From Verrucomicrobiaceae bacterium (GTDB lineage: Bacteria; Verrucomicrobiota; Verrucomicrobiia; Opitutales; Intestinicryptomonadaceae): a stretch of DNA of 64,000 nucleotides. The notes beneath the pieces were generated by a model, which saw only the letters and a program-made list of their open reading frames with translations, made no database searches and was not told the origin of the DNA. The stretch spans positions 1 to 64,000 of the forward strand of contig SUVO01000012.1 of NCBI GenBank assembly GCA_015061955.1, written 5' to 3'. The first letter of the stretch is position 1. The number at the start of each line of letters is the position of its first letter. Both the position numbers and the translations under genes were made by a program. Positions 54,996 to 63,622 of this stretch are shown here, in pieces.

Positions 54996-56354
54996 ATGCA
55001 GAAAAATACTATAAAAAAATTTATGTTTTGGATAGCCTTTGTGGCATCGTTAGGTGGCTTTTTATTTGGTTTCGATACTGTTGTCATATCGGGTGCCGAA
55101 AAAAGCATAAAAGAGGTTTATCAATTAAGTGGCTTTATGCACGGTTTTACAATGGCATCGGCAATTATTGGTACGCTGATTGGCGCATTGTTCTGTGGGA
55201 AACCTGCTGAGAGATTTGGTAGATTGGAATGCCTGAAATTTATTGCGTACATGTATTTTATTTCGGCAATAGGCTGTGCTGTTATTGTGAATTGGTATGC
55301 GTTTGTATTTTTCAGATTTTTAGGAGGCCTTGCAGTAGGGGCATCTTCTGTTGTTGGTCCTATGTATATAGCTGAAATTTCTCCATCAGCATGGCGTGGT
55401 CGTTTTGTTGCATTTTTTCAATTCAACATTGTATTAGGTTTAGTTAGTGCATACATTTCAAACTATTTCTTATATGGAATTGAAAACGATTGGCTTTGGA
55501 TGTTAGGTGTTGAAGGTATTCCTGCATTATTGTTTGCTATATTGTTATTTACTGTTCCTGAAAGTCCTCGTTGGTTAGCACTCAAAAATAGAGACTCAGA
55601 TGCTAAAAAAGTTTTAACTATTGTAGGTGGTGAAGACATTGAAAAAGATTTAAACGATATTAAACTATCGCTTGCAAATACTCAATTTGGCGAGGCTCTA
55701 TTTCAATTCAAATACTGGAAACCTATCGCTATTGCTTTTTTGATTGCTACTTTAAATCAGCTTTCGGGCATAAATGCTATAAACTACTATGCACCTCGCA
55801 TTATTGCGTCTTCAGGTGTATTGCAAGAATCGGCAATGCTTCAATCTATTCCGTTGGGTGTAACAAACCTTATTTTTACAATGCTTGGTATGTTTTTAAT
55901 CGATAAACTTGGTCGCAGAGTTCTACTTTTTGTTGGCTCTATCTTTATGACAATATTTTTATTTGCAGTTGCATTAGGTTTTGAATATCCTCAACTACCT
56001 TCGATTTGGGGAGCTGAATACAAATTAACCCAATTATGTGGTGGGTTATATATGATGATTTGTTTGATGGGCTTTTTGGCATCGTTTGCAATGTCGTTAG
56101 GTGCTACTATATGGGTAGTGATTTCTGAAGTATTCCCAACGAGTGTTAGAGCAAAAGGACAAGTCTTAGGTAGTATGACTCACTGGTTTTGGTGTGCAGC
56201 TATTACTTGGGCTTTCCCAATTTTTGCAGAAGATTATTCTGGACTTTTGTTTGGATTTTTCGGAATAATGTCGGTATTAACTTTTTTCTTTGCGATGAAA
56301 ATTCCAGAAACAAAAGACAAATCTTTAGAACAAATTCAGCGTGAATTAACTTAG
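54996..56354 (+). CDS. MFS sugar porter
   Basis: This 452-residue permease has twelve predicted helices and the marks of the sugar-porter family: GFLFGFDTVVISGA in helix 1, GRLECLK after helix 2, VPESPRWLA after helix 6, QLSGINAINYYAP in helix 7, DKLGRR, and PETKDKSLEQIQREL at the end. It likely imports a monosaccharide with protons. AAAGGA sits 7-12 bases before the ATG. It is the fourth gene of the operon, 12 bases after the glycyl-radical enzyme, and probably supplies its substrate. Confidence 0.92.
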   Translation: MQKNTIKKFMFWIAFVASLGGFLFGFDTVVISGAEKSIKEVYQLSGFMHGFTMASAIIGTLIGALFCGKPAERFGRLECLKFIAYMYFISAIGCAVIVNWYAFVFFRFLGGLAVGASSVVGPMYIAEISPSAWRGRFVAFFQFNIVLGLVSAYISNYFLYGIENDWLWMLGVEGIPALLFAILLFTVPESPRWLALKNRDSDAKKVLTIVGGEDIEKDLNDIKLSLANTQFGEALFQFKYWKPIAIAFLIATLNQLSGINAINYYAPRIIASSGVLQESAMLQSIPLGVTNLIFTMLGMFLIDKLGRRVLLFVGSIFMTIFLFAVALGFEYPQLPSIWGAEYKLTQLCGGLYMMICLMGFLASFAMSLGATIWVVISEVFPTSVRAKGQVLGSMTHWFWCAAITWAFPIFAEDYSGLLFGFFGIMSVLTFFFAMKIPETKDKSLEQIQRELT

Positions 56355-56364
56355 AAAGGTATAT

Positions 56365-57342
56365 ATGAACAGACGTGATTTCCTATTTAAATCGTTAACA
56401 GCATCGGCTTTGGTCGGCACTATGGGAACGCAAAATTTATTTGCTTCTGGCTCAAAAATTGACGAAGCTATAAAAAATGTAGATCCAAATCCTAAAAAAT
56501 TTAAGATTAAATTTGCTCCAAATATCTACTCATGGACAAATTTATTTCCCGTTTCCTACAAAGGCATGACTATTGCCGAGAAAATGGACTTCCTTGGTAA
56601 GCTCGGCTTTATCGCTTACGAAGACAACGATTTTTATCGTCGCAAACCTGAAGATCAAGAGATTATTCTTAATGCCACAAAAAAATATGGTATGGAATTT
56701 GGGGTGTTCACTGTGCCTCTCAAAGGCAAATTTGTATTGACTGAAAATAAAATTGGCGATTCAAAAAAAGCCGACAAATCTGCCGCAATTGCTCATTCAA
56801 CAGAAGCAGTAGAAAATGCTGCAAAATTAGCAAAGAAAATCGGAGCAAAGTGGATGACTGTTGTTCCAGGTTATCTTCATGAACATCTTTTAGATATGGA
56901 TGTTTTTGCAAACGTTATGGATCATCTTCGTCCAATGGCAAAAATATGCGAGTCTTATGGCGTTACAATGGTTCTCGAACCTCTTTGCCATGTAAATCAC
57001 CATGGTGTTTGGTTGAAGAAAACTGCACAAGCATACGCATTATGCAAAGCTATCAATAGTCCATCTTGCAAAATTCTTTTCGATGTTTATCACCAACAAA
57101 CCGACGAAGGAAATCTGTTCCGTAACATTGAAAAGCATTTCGATCAAATTGCATATTTCCACCTTGGCGACGTTCCTCTTCGCACAGAACCTCTTTCGGG
57201 CGAGATTAACTATCACAACTTAATCAAGCACATTATGGGGCTTGGCTACACTGGTATTTTGGGAATGGAGCATCGATTGAGCGACAAATCTCTTGAAGGT
57301 GAGCGCAAGCTTATGCGTGCGTATCGTTCTCTCGACTCTTAA
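56365..57342 (+). CDS. exported TIM-barrel sugar isomerase/epimerase-like protein
   Basis: The product begins with a twin-arginine-type signal (MNRRDFLFKSL, hydrophobic ALVGTMGTQNLFAS). A xylose-isomerase-like TIM barrel of the hydroxypyruvate-isomerase/IolE family follows. Likely metal ligands are Glu in VLEPLCH, Asp in ILFDVYHQQ, His in AYFHLGDVP and Glu in LGMEHR. Export suggests it acts in the periplasm on sugars before import, which is odd beside a cytoplasmic glycyl-radical enzyme. It is the last gene of the operon; the large inverted repeat starts at its stop codon. AAAGG lies upstream of ATG 56365. Confidence 0.85.
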   Translation: MNRRDFLFKSLTASALVGTMGTQNLFASGSKIDEAIKNVDPNPKKFKIKFAPNIYSWTNLFPVSYKGMTIAEKMDFLGKLGFIAYEDNDFYRRKPEDQEIILNATKKYGMEFGVFTVPLKGKFVLTENKIGDSKKADKSAAIAHSTEAVENAAKLAKKIGAKWMTVVPGYLHEHLLDMDVFANVMDHLRPMAKICESYGVTMVLEPLCHVNHHGVWLKKTAQAYALCKAINSPSCKILFDVYHQQTDEGNLFRNIEKHFDQIAYFHLGDVPLRTEPLSGEINYHNLIKHIMGLGYTGILGMEHRLSDKSLEGERKLMRAYRSLDS

Positions 57343-57539
57343 AAAAACGGGTGTGGACGCACCACGTGGGCAAATATTTTAATATATAATGGTAAAAGGC
57401 GTTTCTTGAAACGCCTTTTTTGTATATAGCTTGCCCACGTGGTGCTTGTAGCTAAAAACGCACTTTTGCTTCGACTCACGACCACAGGTCGCTCACGCTC
57501 GCAAAAGCACGTTTTTAGCAGACACCACACCCGTTTTTT
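57342..57539. repeat. 198-bp nested inverted-repeat element (copy A)
   Basis: The ends are a perfect 15-bp inverted repeat: AAAAAACGGGTGTGG (57342-57356) and CCACACCCGTTTTTT (57525-57539). Inside are a perfect 15-bp pair, GCACCACGTGGGCAA (57359-57373) and TTGCCCACGTGGTGC (57431-57445), and an inner terminator-like hairpin, AAAAGGCGTTTC / GAAACGCCTTTT (57394-57419). A further 19-bp pair has two mismatches, GCTAAAAACGCACTTTTGC (57451-57469) and GCAAAAGCACGTTTTTAGC (57501-57519). It could be a small mobile element, a large terminator or a structured RNA. Confidence 0.7.
57394..57423 (+). terminator. terminator of the glycyl-radical operon
   Basis: Inner hairpin of copy A: a 12-bp stem with a TT loop and a TTTTTTG run, 51 bases after the last stop. 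It is probably the operon terminator whatever else the repeat does. Confidence 0.65.
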
Positions 57540-57568
57540 ATTTCTGTTTCTTACGTTGATTCTAATCT

Positions 57569-57671
57569 GAGGGCAATATTTTTTATTATAATGATGAAAG
57601 GCAATTCTTTGGAATTGCCTTTTTTGTATTTAGCTTGCCCTCGTGGTGCTTGTAGCTAAAAACGCACTTTT
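57569..57671. repeat. related nested hairpin (copy B)
   Basis: Outer stem GAGGGCAA (57569-57576) / TTGCCCTC (57635-57642) encloses the inner hairpin AAAGGCAATTC (57597-57607) / GAATTGCCTTT (57612-57622). From the inner T-run to CGCACTTTT (57620-57671) it is nearly identical to copy A (57417-57467). Both stems differ from copy A in bases that remain paired. Confidence 0.7.
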
Positions 57672-57802
57672 ATAGAGCAAGCTTATTTAGTTTAGTTAGT
57701 CAAAGAAGTATTGCAAAGCAATCTCCTTCGGTGTTCAACATATAAAAAAACGTTTTTTTTTGTGTTCCTATACTATTTTTTATTGTGATTTTCTTACAAC
57801 AA
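57672..57802. other. gene-free stretch after the repeat cluster
   Basis: Together with the repeats this makes a 508-bp region without a gene between the operon and the BNR lipoprotein gene. I see no convincing ORF, RNA gene or promoter here beyond the terminator at 57803. Confidence 0.5.
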
Positions 57803-57829
57803 AAAAAGCACTCCGTATGGAATGCTTTT
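57803..57829 (-). terminator. terminator of the BNR lipoprotein gene
   Basis: On the minus strand AAAAGCATTCC / GGAGTGCTTTT (one G-T pair) is followed by a T-run, 22 bases beyond the stop. Confidence 0.7.
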
Positions 57830-57850
57830 GTTATAAAATATACTTATTTT

Positions 57851-59146
57851 TTATTCAGCTTTATTTACTATTTTTGCAGGTTCTGATGGTTCAGAAATTT
57901 TCTTTGCTAATATATCGGCTTCTGTAATTTTTGCTACATATATTTCTTGTTCTTTATAACGTTCGTAATCGAAGCAAACGTAGATATTTCCGTTATCATC
58001 TTGGTCGGCATCTGGATATGAAACGTTTCGTCTATTATCTAATATCAAGCCACCTTGCCATGTTTTACCATCATTTTTTGAAAGGTAAACTACAATCTTT
58101 TCGCGGGGGTATCCACCCTTATTTGAATTATCACGAGGTTTCCCTTTTAACCATTTTTCATCATCGGCATAATTCTTTACAAGTATCAAGTTGCCCGATT
58201 TTAAGCGATAGATGAAAAATCTTGAGCCAGTATGTGGAATTGGTGAAGGCTTTAGTGCATCAAAGGTTTTGCCTCCGTCTTTTGATATAGCCTCTAAGAT
58301 ACCTACATTCCCATATGCGTATGGTAAAGCTCTTGTAGAGCATGCTCTACGACTTGGATGTGTGCGAGAAAGTAACCACAAATCGCCATTATTTTTTTCA
58401 ACAAACATATGTTCTGTGTATGGTGAATTTGGTACTCGTATTGAATTTACAAGTTTTAAATTTTTTGCTTCGGGATCCGACACATACAATTTGGCACCTT
58501 CTTCATTTGTTTTTAAATCGTTTATATTAACATTATAAAATTCACACACAGGAAATGCCCATTTGCCATTTTTCAAAACGATAGGTTTATTCATCATAAC
58601 ACCATCGCAAAGTCTTTTGGGCGCTGACCATTGTGGATTTTCATCATCTGGATTTTTACAGACAGAGTACCATACACCACCTCGGCGATCATATGCACCT
58701 TTTAGTTCTTTATTTATAGTACCTCCATGATTATAAGTTCCTTTTGCTTGAGCCCAGAAAAGCCAAATGTCGCCACTTGGTGAACGCCATAGGGCAGGGT
58801 CGAACAAGCGTACGCAATCATCGTGAGGCGATTTTACAATTAAATCTACTTTATTTTGCCATTTATTATTATTGCCATACGCAACCATTATGTAGTTGCC
58901 CGACATCTCGTTAGGAGTATTCCCGTACCATGCCAAAATTTGACGCTTTCCTGAGGCTGTAGTAGCTATACTTGGTATTCCTTGAAATGGTTTTGTTCCC
59001 TTGGTATATTTACCTTTAGCTTTGATAATTTGAGGAGCTACAAGGGCTTCATCTAACGGAGCTTTTTGCACATTTTTAGATGTAATACAGCCTGTAAACA
59101 AGCTAATGATAACAGATAATAATATGAATATATTTGTTGTTTTCAT
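57851..59146 (-). CDS. BNR-repeat (sialidase-fold) lipoprotein
   Basis: A lipoprotein signal (lipobox LFTGC, Cys at about 20) is followed by a six-bladed propeller with Asp-box-like motifs SKDGGKTFD and SKNDGKTWQG. Family segments include FDPALWRSPSGDIWLFW, MMNKPIVLKNGKW and VSYPDADQDDNGNIYV. The expected FRIP motif reads QGIP, with no Arg, so it may not be a sialidase in substrate. It would sit at the outer membrane. It is downstream of the beta-mannosidase gene on the same strand, but a bidirectional terminator lies between them. Confidence 0.78.
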   Translation of the reverse strand: MKTTNIFILLSVIISLFTGCITSKNVQKAPLDEALVAPQIIKAKGKYTKGTKPFQGIPSIATTASGKRQILAWYGNTPNEMSGNYIMVAYGNNNKWQNKVDLIVKSPHDDCVRLFDPALWRSPSGDIWLFWAQAKGTYNHGGTINKELKGAYDRRGGVWYSVCKNPDDENPQWSAPKRLCDGVMMNKPIVLKNGKWAFPVCEFYNVNINDLKTNEEGAKLYVSDPEAKNLKLVNSIRVPNSPYTEHMFVEKNNGDLWLLSRTHPSRRACSTRALPYAYGNVGILEAISKDGGKTFDALKPSPIPHTGSRFFIYRLKSGNLILVKNYADDEKWLKGKPRDNSNKGGYPREKIVVYLSKNDGKTWQGGLILDNRRNVSYPDADQDDNGNIYVCFDYERYKEQEIYVAKITEADILAKKISEPSEPAKIVNKAE

Positions 59147-59185
59147 AGGTGTGGTTTATATTTTGGATATAAAAAGTGTCAATAT

Positions 59186-59214
59186 AAAACTCCGACACTA
59201 GTGTCGGGGTTTTA
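59186..59214. terminator. bidirectional terminator between beta-mannosidase and BNR genes
   Basis: AAAACTCCGACAC / GTGTCGGGGTTTT with a TA loop. It follows the beta-mannosidase stop on the minus strand. Confidence 0.7.
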
Positions 59215-59238
59215 TTTATTTATTTATTTATTTATTTA
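59211..59238. repeat. seven-unit TTTA tandem repeat
   Basis: Seven perfect TTTA copies span the last codons and the stop of the beta-mannosidase gene. Because the stop falls within the first units read on the minus strand, changes in copy number would not alter the protein. Confidence 0.85.
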
Positions 59239-61531
59239 CGATAAATCCGTATGTTGAATTGAATTTTGGATTTGTTTTTGACTTTAGTATAATTTCAAAA
59301 CGTTTTCCTTTAAAATTAGGAAGTTTTGCCACTATATTACCTAATTTTACATTGCGATTTACGTCTGTCGTTTTTCCTTTTACTTCGCCAATTTTTGTTT
59401 CAATACCAGCATTGCGTACGAAAATTTCGATATCGCCCGAATTAACTTTTTCAAAAGTATCGTTTAGCAACCAAACTTCAATGGGCATTTCGTCTTTGCT
59501 TTTCCATATAATTGAGTTGAATTTTGCGCTGATTGCAACTGGTCGACATGAATCTTTTACTGTGTAGAATGCTGGTTTACGAGTTGCTGGATATTCAACA
59601 AGTGCATTGCCAGCGGCTACTGTCCAAGCTTCGTTATAGTCCCAATTTATAGCCATAGAGCAGTGTGGCTTTTGGCGACGTGCTTCTTCAAACAAAGCTT
59701 TATAACCTTGAGCCTGCATAAACTGACTATTTTCAACCATTTCTTCAAGCGATTTTATCTTACCAACATAGCGTTCTAAGTCGGACAAGAAAATCCAGCC
59801 ATCGCCCCAGAAACCTGTTCCGAAGTGTGCAACCCACGATGGAGTTTCTTTCAATGGGAACAATTCATTTTTTGGAATACAACGCTTTATTGCATCAACT
59901 GAAGCTGCTCCATTTACACCAAATTCTGTATATGCAACCATATCGTTTAAAGCAAACTCTGTCATTACATCGTATTTTTCATCGGGACGGAATTTGTAGT
60001 GTCCGTGTCCGATTCCAATGAGAGGCGATGTATAATTAAATGGTGTTTCTGGATCAAGTTCCAAACAAACTGCATTCAACATTCTCAGTGGAATAGACTG
60101 TGGCGACATTTTCGACCAATTATTGAAAAGCTCGTTTCCACCACACCACATTGCAACACATGGATTTTTACGAACTCGCTTTACAACTGCTCGGGCTTCA
60201 TCTTCCAAAACTTTTACATATTGTTCGTCGTCGGGGTAATAGTTGCAAGCCAATGGGAACTCTTGCCAAACAAGGATACCTTTTTCATTGCAGAGGTCGA
60301 AGAAGCTATCTTTATTTACTATTGCACCTCCCCAAATTCTAAAGATATTGAAGTTTACTTCAACTGCCATATCGATAAGTGGTTGGTAGCGTTTTCTGTC
60401 TAATTCAGAAAAGAACACTTCTGGATTTACCCAATTCGAGCCTTTCGCGAAAATTTGTTTTCCGTTTAACTCGATTTGCATTGGGGTTTTGTTGCACTGA
60501 TTTACACGATTTGTATTTGTTTTGCGTTTCCATTCGCCTTCATTCATTACTAAGCGAATTTTTCTAAAACCGATTTTCTCAGATATTGTTTGAAGCTTTT
60601 TTCCATCGGCAGTAAAAAGGGTTAAATTCCAAGTGTATAGATATGGAGTTCCATGGTCGTGAGTCCACCATAAATTAGGATTATTAAATGCACCTTCGTC
60701 TATTACAATACAATTGTCTAAAATTGTTCCGTTTTGTTGCATAGCACATTTACCATCTTTGTCGGTTAGTTCCCAAGAGTATGTGCAATCTTTTATGTTG
60801 TTTCCTTCGAGATTTAACTTTAGATGTGCAACTTTTAAATCGTCCGACATTTTATATGTAAGTGCTGCGTATGTTATGTTTGAAACATCGCGAGCTTCTA
60901 CTGAAAATTCGTCCCAAATCCCGAGTGGAATAAGGCGAGGGTGCCAGTCCCAACCATAGCTTACAGGTGGTTTTGCCGATTTTGAAGCATTTGCTCTATA
61001 GCCGTGAAACCCAAATTTTTTATCAGGAAATGCTTTTGGTGCTGGTTCAATTTTTACTTCTAAAGTGTTTTCGCCAATATTAAGGACTTCGGTTATATCA
61101 ATTTGAAAGCCTTTGAACATTCCTTCGTGTTCGTAAACTTTTTTACCATTTACTAAAATCTGATATTTATAATCTACACCTTTGCCATTTATAAAAAGGC
61201 GTTGGTTTTTGTTGAGAGTAGGTTTATTGAAAGTTGTTTTATATGTGTAGTGCATATCTTCCATCCACTGATACAAATCAGCATTTGTACCAAAGTGATA
61301 CGATGGAATTTTCTTAGCTTTTGCAATATCGATTTGAACCGACCCTGGAACTTTTGCCGGTACAAATTCGCTCGGAGCTTCTGTTGATGTCTTTGCCCAA
61401 CCTACTTGCCACGATAAATCCATTTTCTCGCCATTTGCCAATGGTTTTGAATTTGTGTTTTTAAGTGTGTTGTTTCCAACACATCCAAATAGGATAGCTG
61501 ATATAATTAGCGATATTATTAATTTTTTCAT
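59228..61531 (-). CDS. GH2 beta-mannosidase lipoprotein
   Basis: The 767-residue protein has a lipoprotein signal (ILFGC, Cys at about 17), GH2 N-terminal sugar-binding and immunoglobulin-like domains, and a TIM barrel. The acid/base is Glu in AMWCGGNELFNNW; the likely nucleophile is Glu in VAYTEFGVNGAAS. Segments VPGSVQIDI, WMEDMHYTYKTTF, YGWDWHPRL and GIPAW-like WVNPEVFF are typical of beta-mannosidases rather than beta-galactosidases. It would release mannose from glycans at the cell surface. Directly upstream in the same unit are a sugar kinase and mannose-6-phosphate isomerase, which fits. Confidence 0.85.
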   Translation of the reverse strand: MKKLIISLIISAILFGCVGNNTLKNTNSKPLANGEKMDLSWQVGWAKTSTEAPSEFVPAKVPGSVQIDIAKAKKIPSYHFGTNADLYQWMEDMHYTYKTTFNKPTLNKNQRLFINGKGVDYKYQILVNGKKVYEHEGMFKGFQIDITEVLNIGENTLEVKIEPAPKAFPDKKFGFHGYRANASKSAKPPVSYGWDWHPRLIPLGIWDEFSVEARDVSNITYAALTYKMSDDLKVAHLKLNLEGNNIKDCTYSWELTDKDGKCAMQQNGTILDNCIVIDEGAFNNPNLWWTHDHGTPYLYTWNLTLFTADGKKLQTISEKIGFRKIRLVMNEGEWKRKTNTNRVNQCNKTPMQIELNGKQIFAKGSNWVNPEVFFSELDRKRYQPLIDMAVEVNFNIFRIWGGAIVNKDSFFDLCNEKGILVWQEFPLACNYYPDDEQYVKVLEDEARAVVKRVRKNPCVAMWCGGNELFNNWSKMSPQSIPLRMLNAVCLELDPETPFNYTSPLIGIGHGHYKFRPDEKYDVMTEFALNDMVAYTEFGVNGAASVDAIKRCIPKNELFPLKETPSWVAHFGTGFWGDGWIFLSDLERYVGKIKSLEEMVENSQFMQAQGYKALFEEARRQKPHCSMAINWDYNEAWTVAAGNALVEYPATRKPAFYTVKDSCRPVAISAKFNSIIWKSKDEMPIEVWLLNDTFEKVNSGDIEIFVRNAGIETKIGEVKGKTTDVNRNVKLGNIVAKLPNFKGKRFEIILKSKTNPKFNSTYGFIVNK

Positions 61532-61546
61532 ATATGTGTGTGAATT

Positions 61547-62653
61547 TTATTTGTTGTCTAATTTATTTAAAGCAAATGCATAAGCACCTACTGCAACAGC
61601 ATTGCTTGCTCCAAGTTTCGATATACAAACACCAACGCGTTTTTCCGAAGTAGCAAATGTTGTTTTGGTTGAACCATATACTTTAACTTCTTTCATACCT
61701 CCTGTTGCAAATTCTTTAAGTTGTGTTTCGTCTTCTAAATTGTAAACTTTTTGAACAAGTTTAGGGAATTGCTTGCCGTCGGCATTTTGAAGTTGAGCGT
61801 TCATTTCTTTTATCAAAGATGGCATAAAGAGTTTGTATCCATAACTTAAACCACCACCAATAACAACTATCGAATCGGTAATTCTTATGATTTCGCATAA
61901 GATATCACCTAATGCTTCTCCCATATCTTCGTATGCTTTTTGTGCTGCTTGAATATTACCCGATAATTTTCCAAAGGCTATGTCTTCTATATCTTTGGGC
62001 GAATATTTTTTGTAGTCGTCAATATTTGCATACTTTGCATACGATTTTTGGATAGCTCTAATACACGCAGATTCTTCGGCGAACGATGTTGCGTTATATT
62101 TGTTTTTCATAAGCCAAATTTCTGATGCATTAGAATTATCGCCAGTGTATAATTTGCCATCAATTACAAATCCACCACCAAGTCCAGTACCGAGTGTTAT
62201 TCCAAAAATGTTTTTATAACGTTTGGGGTTCCCATTTGATTTTAGAGTTTGGTTTATTGATGGTAATGTACCAACCATAGCTTCGCCATACGCAAACAAA
62301 TCGCCATCATTGTTTATAAAAACAGGAACATTAAATTCGTTTTGAAGAATATCTGCAAGAGCCACACCACCAGCGAATGCAGGTATATTGCCAATATTGA
62401 AAATAACACCGTTTTCGTAGTCGGCTGGTCCTGGGAAAGCAAAACTAATTGCAGATGGTTTTGTTTGTGTGGTTTCGGCAAGTATCGCAAAGCCACGTTT
62501 GATATTTGTTATGCTTTTGTCGAGATTGTCGGCCTCGGCAGGCAGTGTTATTTGTTCGCCAATTTTTTGACAAGCCTTTATTGCAGTAAAAACATAGTTT
62601 GTGCCACCTGCATCGAGTGTAAATATTGTTCGTGGGTCGTTTGAAAAGTTCAT
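61547..62653 (-). CDS. ROK-family sugar kinase without the zinc motif
   Basis: The 368-residue protein has the ROK phosphate-1 motif FTLDAGGTNYVF, the catalytic Asp in VFINNDGDLFAYGE, and the adenosine/phosphate-2 segment GITLGTGLGGGFVIDG. The CxCGxxGC zinc motif usual in ROK proteins is absent; the equivalent stretch reads NASEIWLMKNKYNATS. A C-terminal extension is present. Its position 3 bases after manA and 15 bases before the beta-mannosidase gene suggests it phosphorylates mannose to mannose 6-phosphate. N-acetylmannosamine or glucose are alternatives. Confidence 0.82.
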   Translation of the reverse strand: MNFSNDPRTIFTLDAGGTNYVFTAIKACQKIGEQITLPAEADNLDKSITNIKRGFAILAETTQTKPSAISFAFPGPADYENGVIFNIGNIPAFAGGVALADILQNEFNVPVFINNDGDLFAYGEAMVGTLPSINQTLKSNGNPKRYKNIFGITLGTGLGGGFVIDGKLYTGDNSNASEIWLMKNKYNATSFAEESACIRAIQKSYAKYANIDDYKKYSPKDIEDIAFGKLSGNIQAAQKAYEDMGEALGDILCEIIRITDSIVVIGGGLSYGYKLFMPSLIKEMNAQLQNADGKQFPKLVQKVYNLEDETQLKEFATGGMKEVKVYGSTKTTFATSEKRVGVCISKLGASNAVAVGAYAFALNKLDNK

Positions 62654-62656
62654 AAT

Positions 62657-63622
62657 TTAAATTTTTATTTTTGTTATTAAAACTTCGGAATCTTCTAATG
62701 CAGTAAGCTTTAAAGTTTCGGCAGAAGGTTGCAATACATTTTCTGAACAAAAAATAGAATTGTTTTCGTCGTCAATCAAAGTGCCTTGTACAAGCGATAT
62801 AATTTTTGCTTCGCCATTTTGAAGTTCTATTGTTGCATTTTTAGACATTTTTAAATGACGAATTTCAAATAACTCGAAATTGCATAAAATTGATGCGTTT
62901 TCTAATGTTGCATTTTGCTTGATAGGGCAGTTCTGGTTAGTTTCGATTACTGAAATTGGCGAAGAAAAATTTATACACTTAGCAGATTGATCTATGTGAA
63001 GTTTTCTAGGATTTCCGTTGTCGTCGAGTCTATCCCAGTCGTATAGGCGATATGTGGTGTCGGAATTTTCTTGAATTTCCAAGATTAAGTTTCCTTTACC
63101 AATTGCATGAACGCAACCTCCTGTTATGAAGATGGAGTCGCCTTTCTTTGTGCTGATTTCGTTGAGATTTTCGCGCAACCATTTGCCATCGGTAAGGTTT
63201 TCTGTACTTGCCGACTTTACCGAAGGCTTAAAACCTGCAATTATGGTTGAATTTTCTTGCGATTGAACAATAAACCAATTTTCGTTTTTACTTTCGGCAT
63301 TCAGTATTTTTGCAGTATTAGTATTGGGATGTACTTGAATGCTTAATGGTTGATTTGCGTCAATCCATTTTACTAATATGGGGAATGGTTTGTTCCATTG
63401 TTTACCCATAATGTATTGTTGATTGTTAGCTATAATGTCGGCTAACGAGATGTTTGCAAATTGTCCGTTTGTAGCAATAGAAATTGCTTCGGGGCGATCT
63501 GTTATTTCCCAACTTTCGCCTATATTTGCGTTGTTGGGAATGTTGCGATTGAACATTTCTTTTAGTTTTGAGCCACCCCAAATTCTATTAAAATATATGG
63601 GCTTAAATTTTATGAATTTCAT
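62657..63622 (-). CDS. manA: class I mannose-6-phosphate isomerase
   Basis: ManA interconverts mannose 6-phosphate and fructose 6-phosphate, leading into glycolysis, and supplies mannose 6-phosphate for GDP-mannose. The 321-residue protein is of the short Bacillus type. Zinc-ligand segments are LSIQVHPN, KNENWFIV and GGCVHAIGKGNLILEIQ, followed by DTTYRLYDWDR. The N-terminal YFNRIWGGSKLKEMF and IGESWEI are also typical. It is the first gene of the mannoside operon. Confidence 0.92.
   Translation of the reverse strand: MKFIKFKPIYFNRIWGGSKLKEMFNRNIPNNANIGESWEITDRPEAISIATNGQFANISLADIIANNQQYIMGKQWNKPFPILVKWIDANQPLSIQVHPNTNTAKILNAESKNENWFIVQSQENSTIIAGFKPSVKSASTENLTDGKWLRENLNEISTKKGDSIFITGGCVHAIGKGNLILEIQENSDTTYRLYDWDRLDDNGNPRKLHIDQSAKCINFSSPISVIETNQNCPIKQNATLENASILCNFELFEIRHLKMSKNATIELQNGEAKIISLVQGTLIDDENNSIFCSENVLQPSAETLKLTALEDSEVLITKIKI

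Noticed and set aside
57451-57519. Integron attC-like site
   Set aside because: No integrase or cassette structure is seen and the core sites do not fit; a generic inverted repeat explains it.
59211-59238. TTTA repeat as a phase-variable switch
   Set aside because: The beta-mannosidase stop codon lies in the first units, so copy-number changes do not alter the protein.
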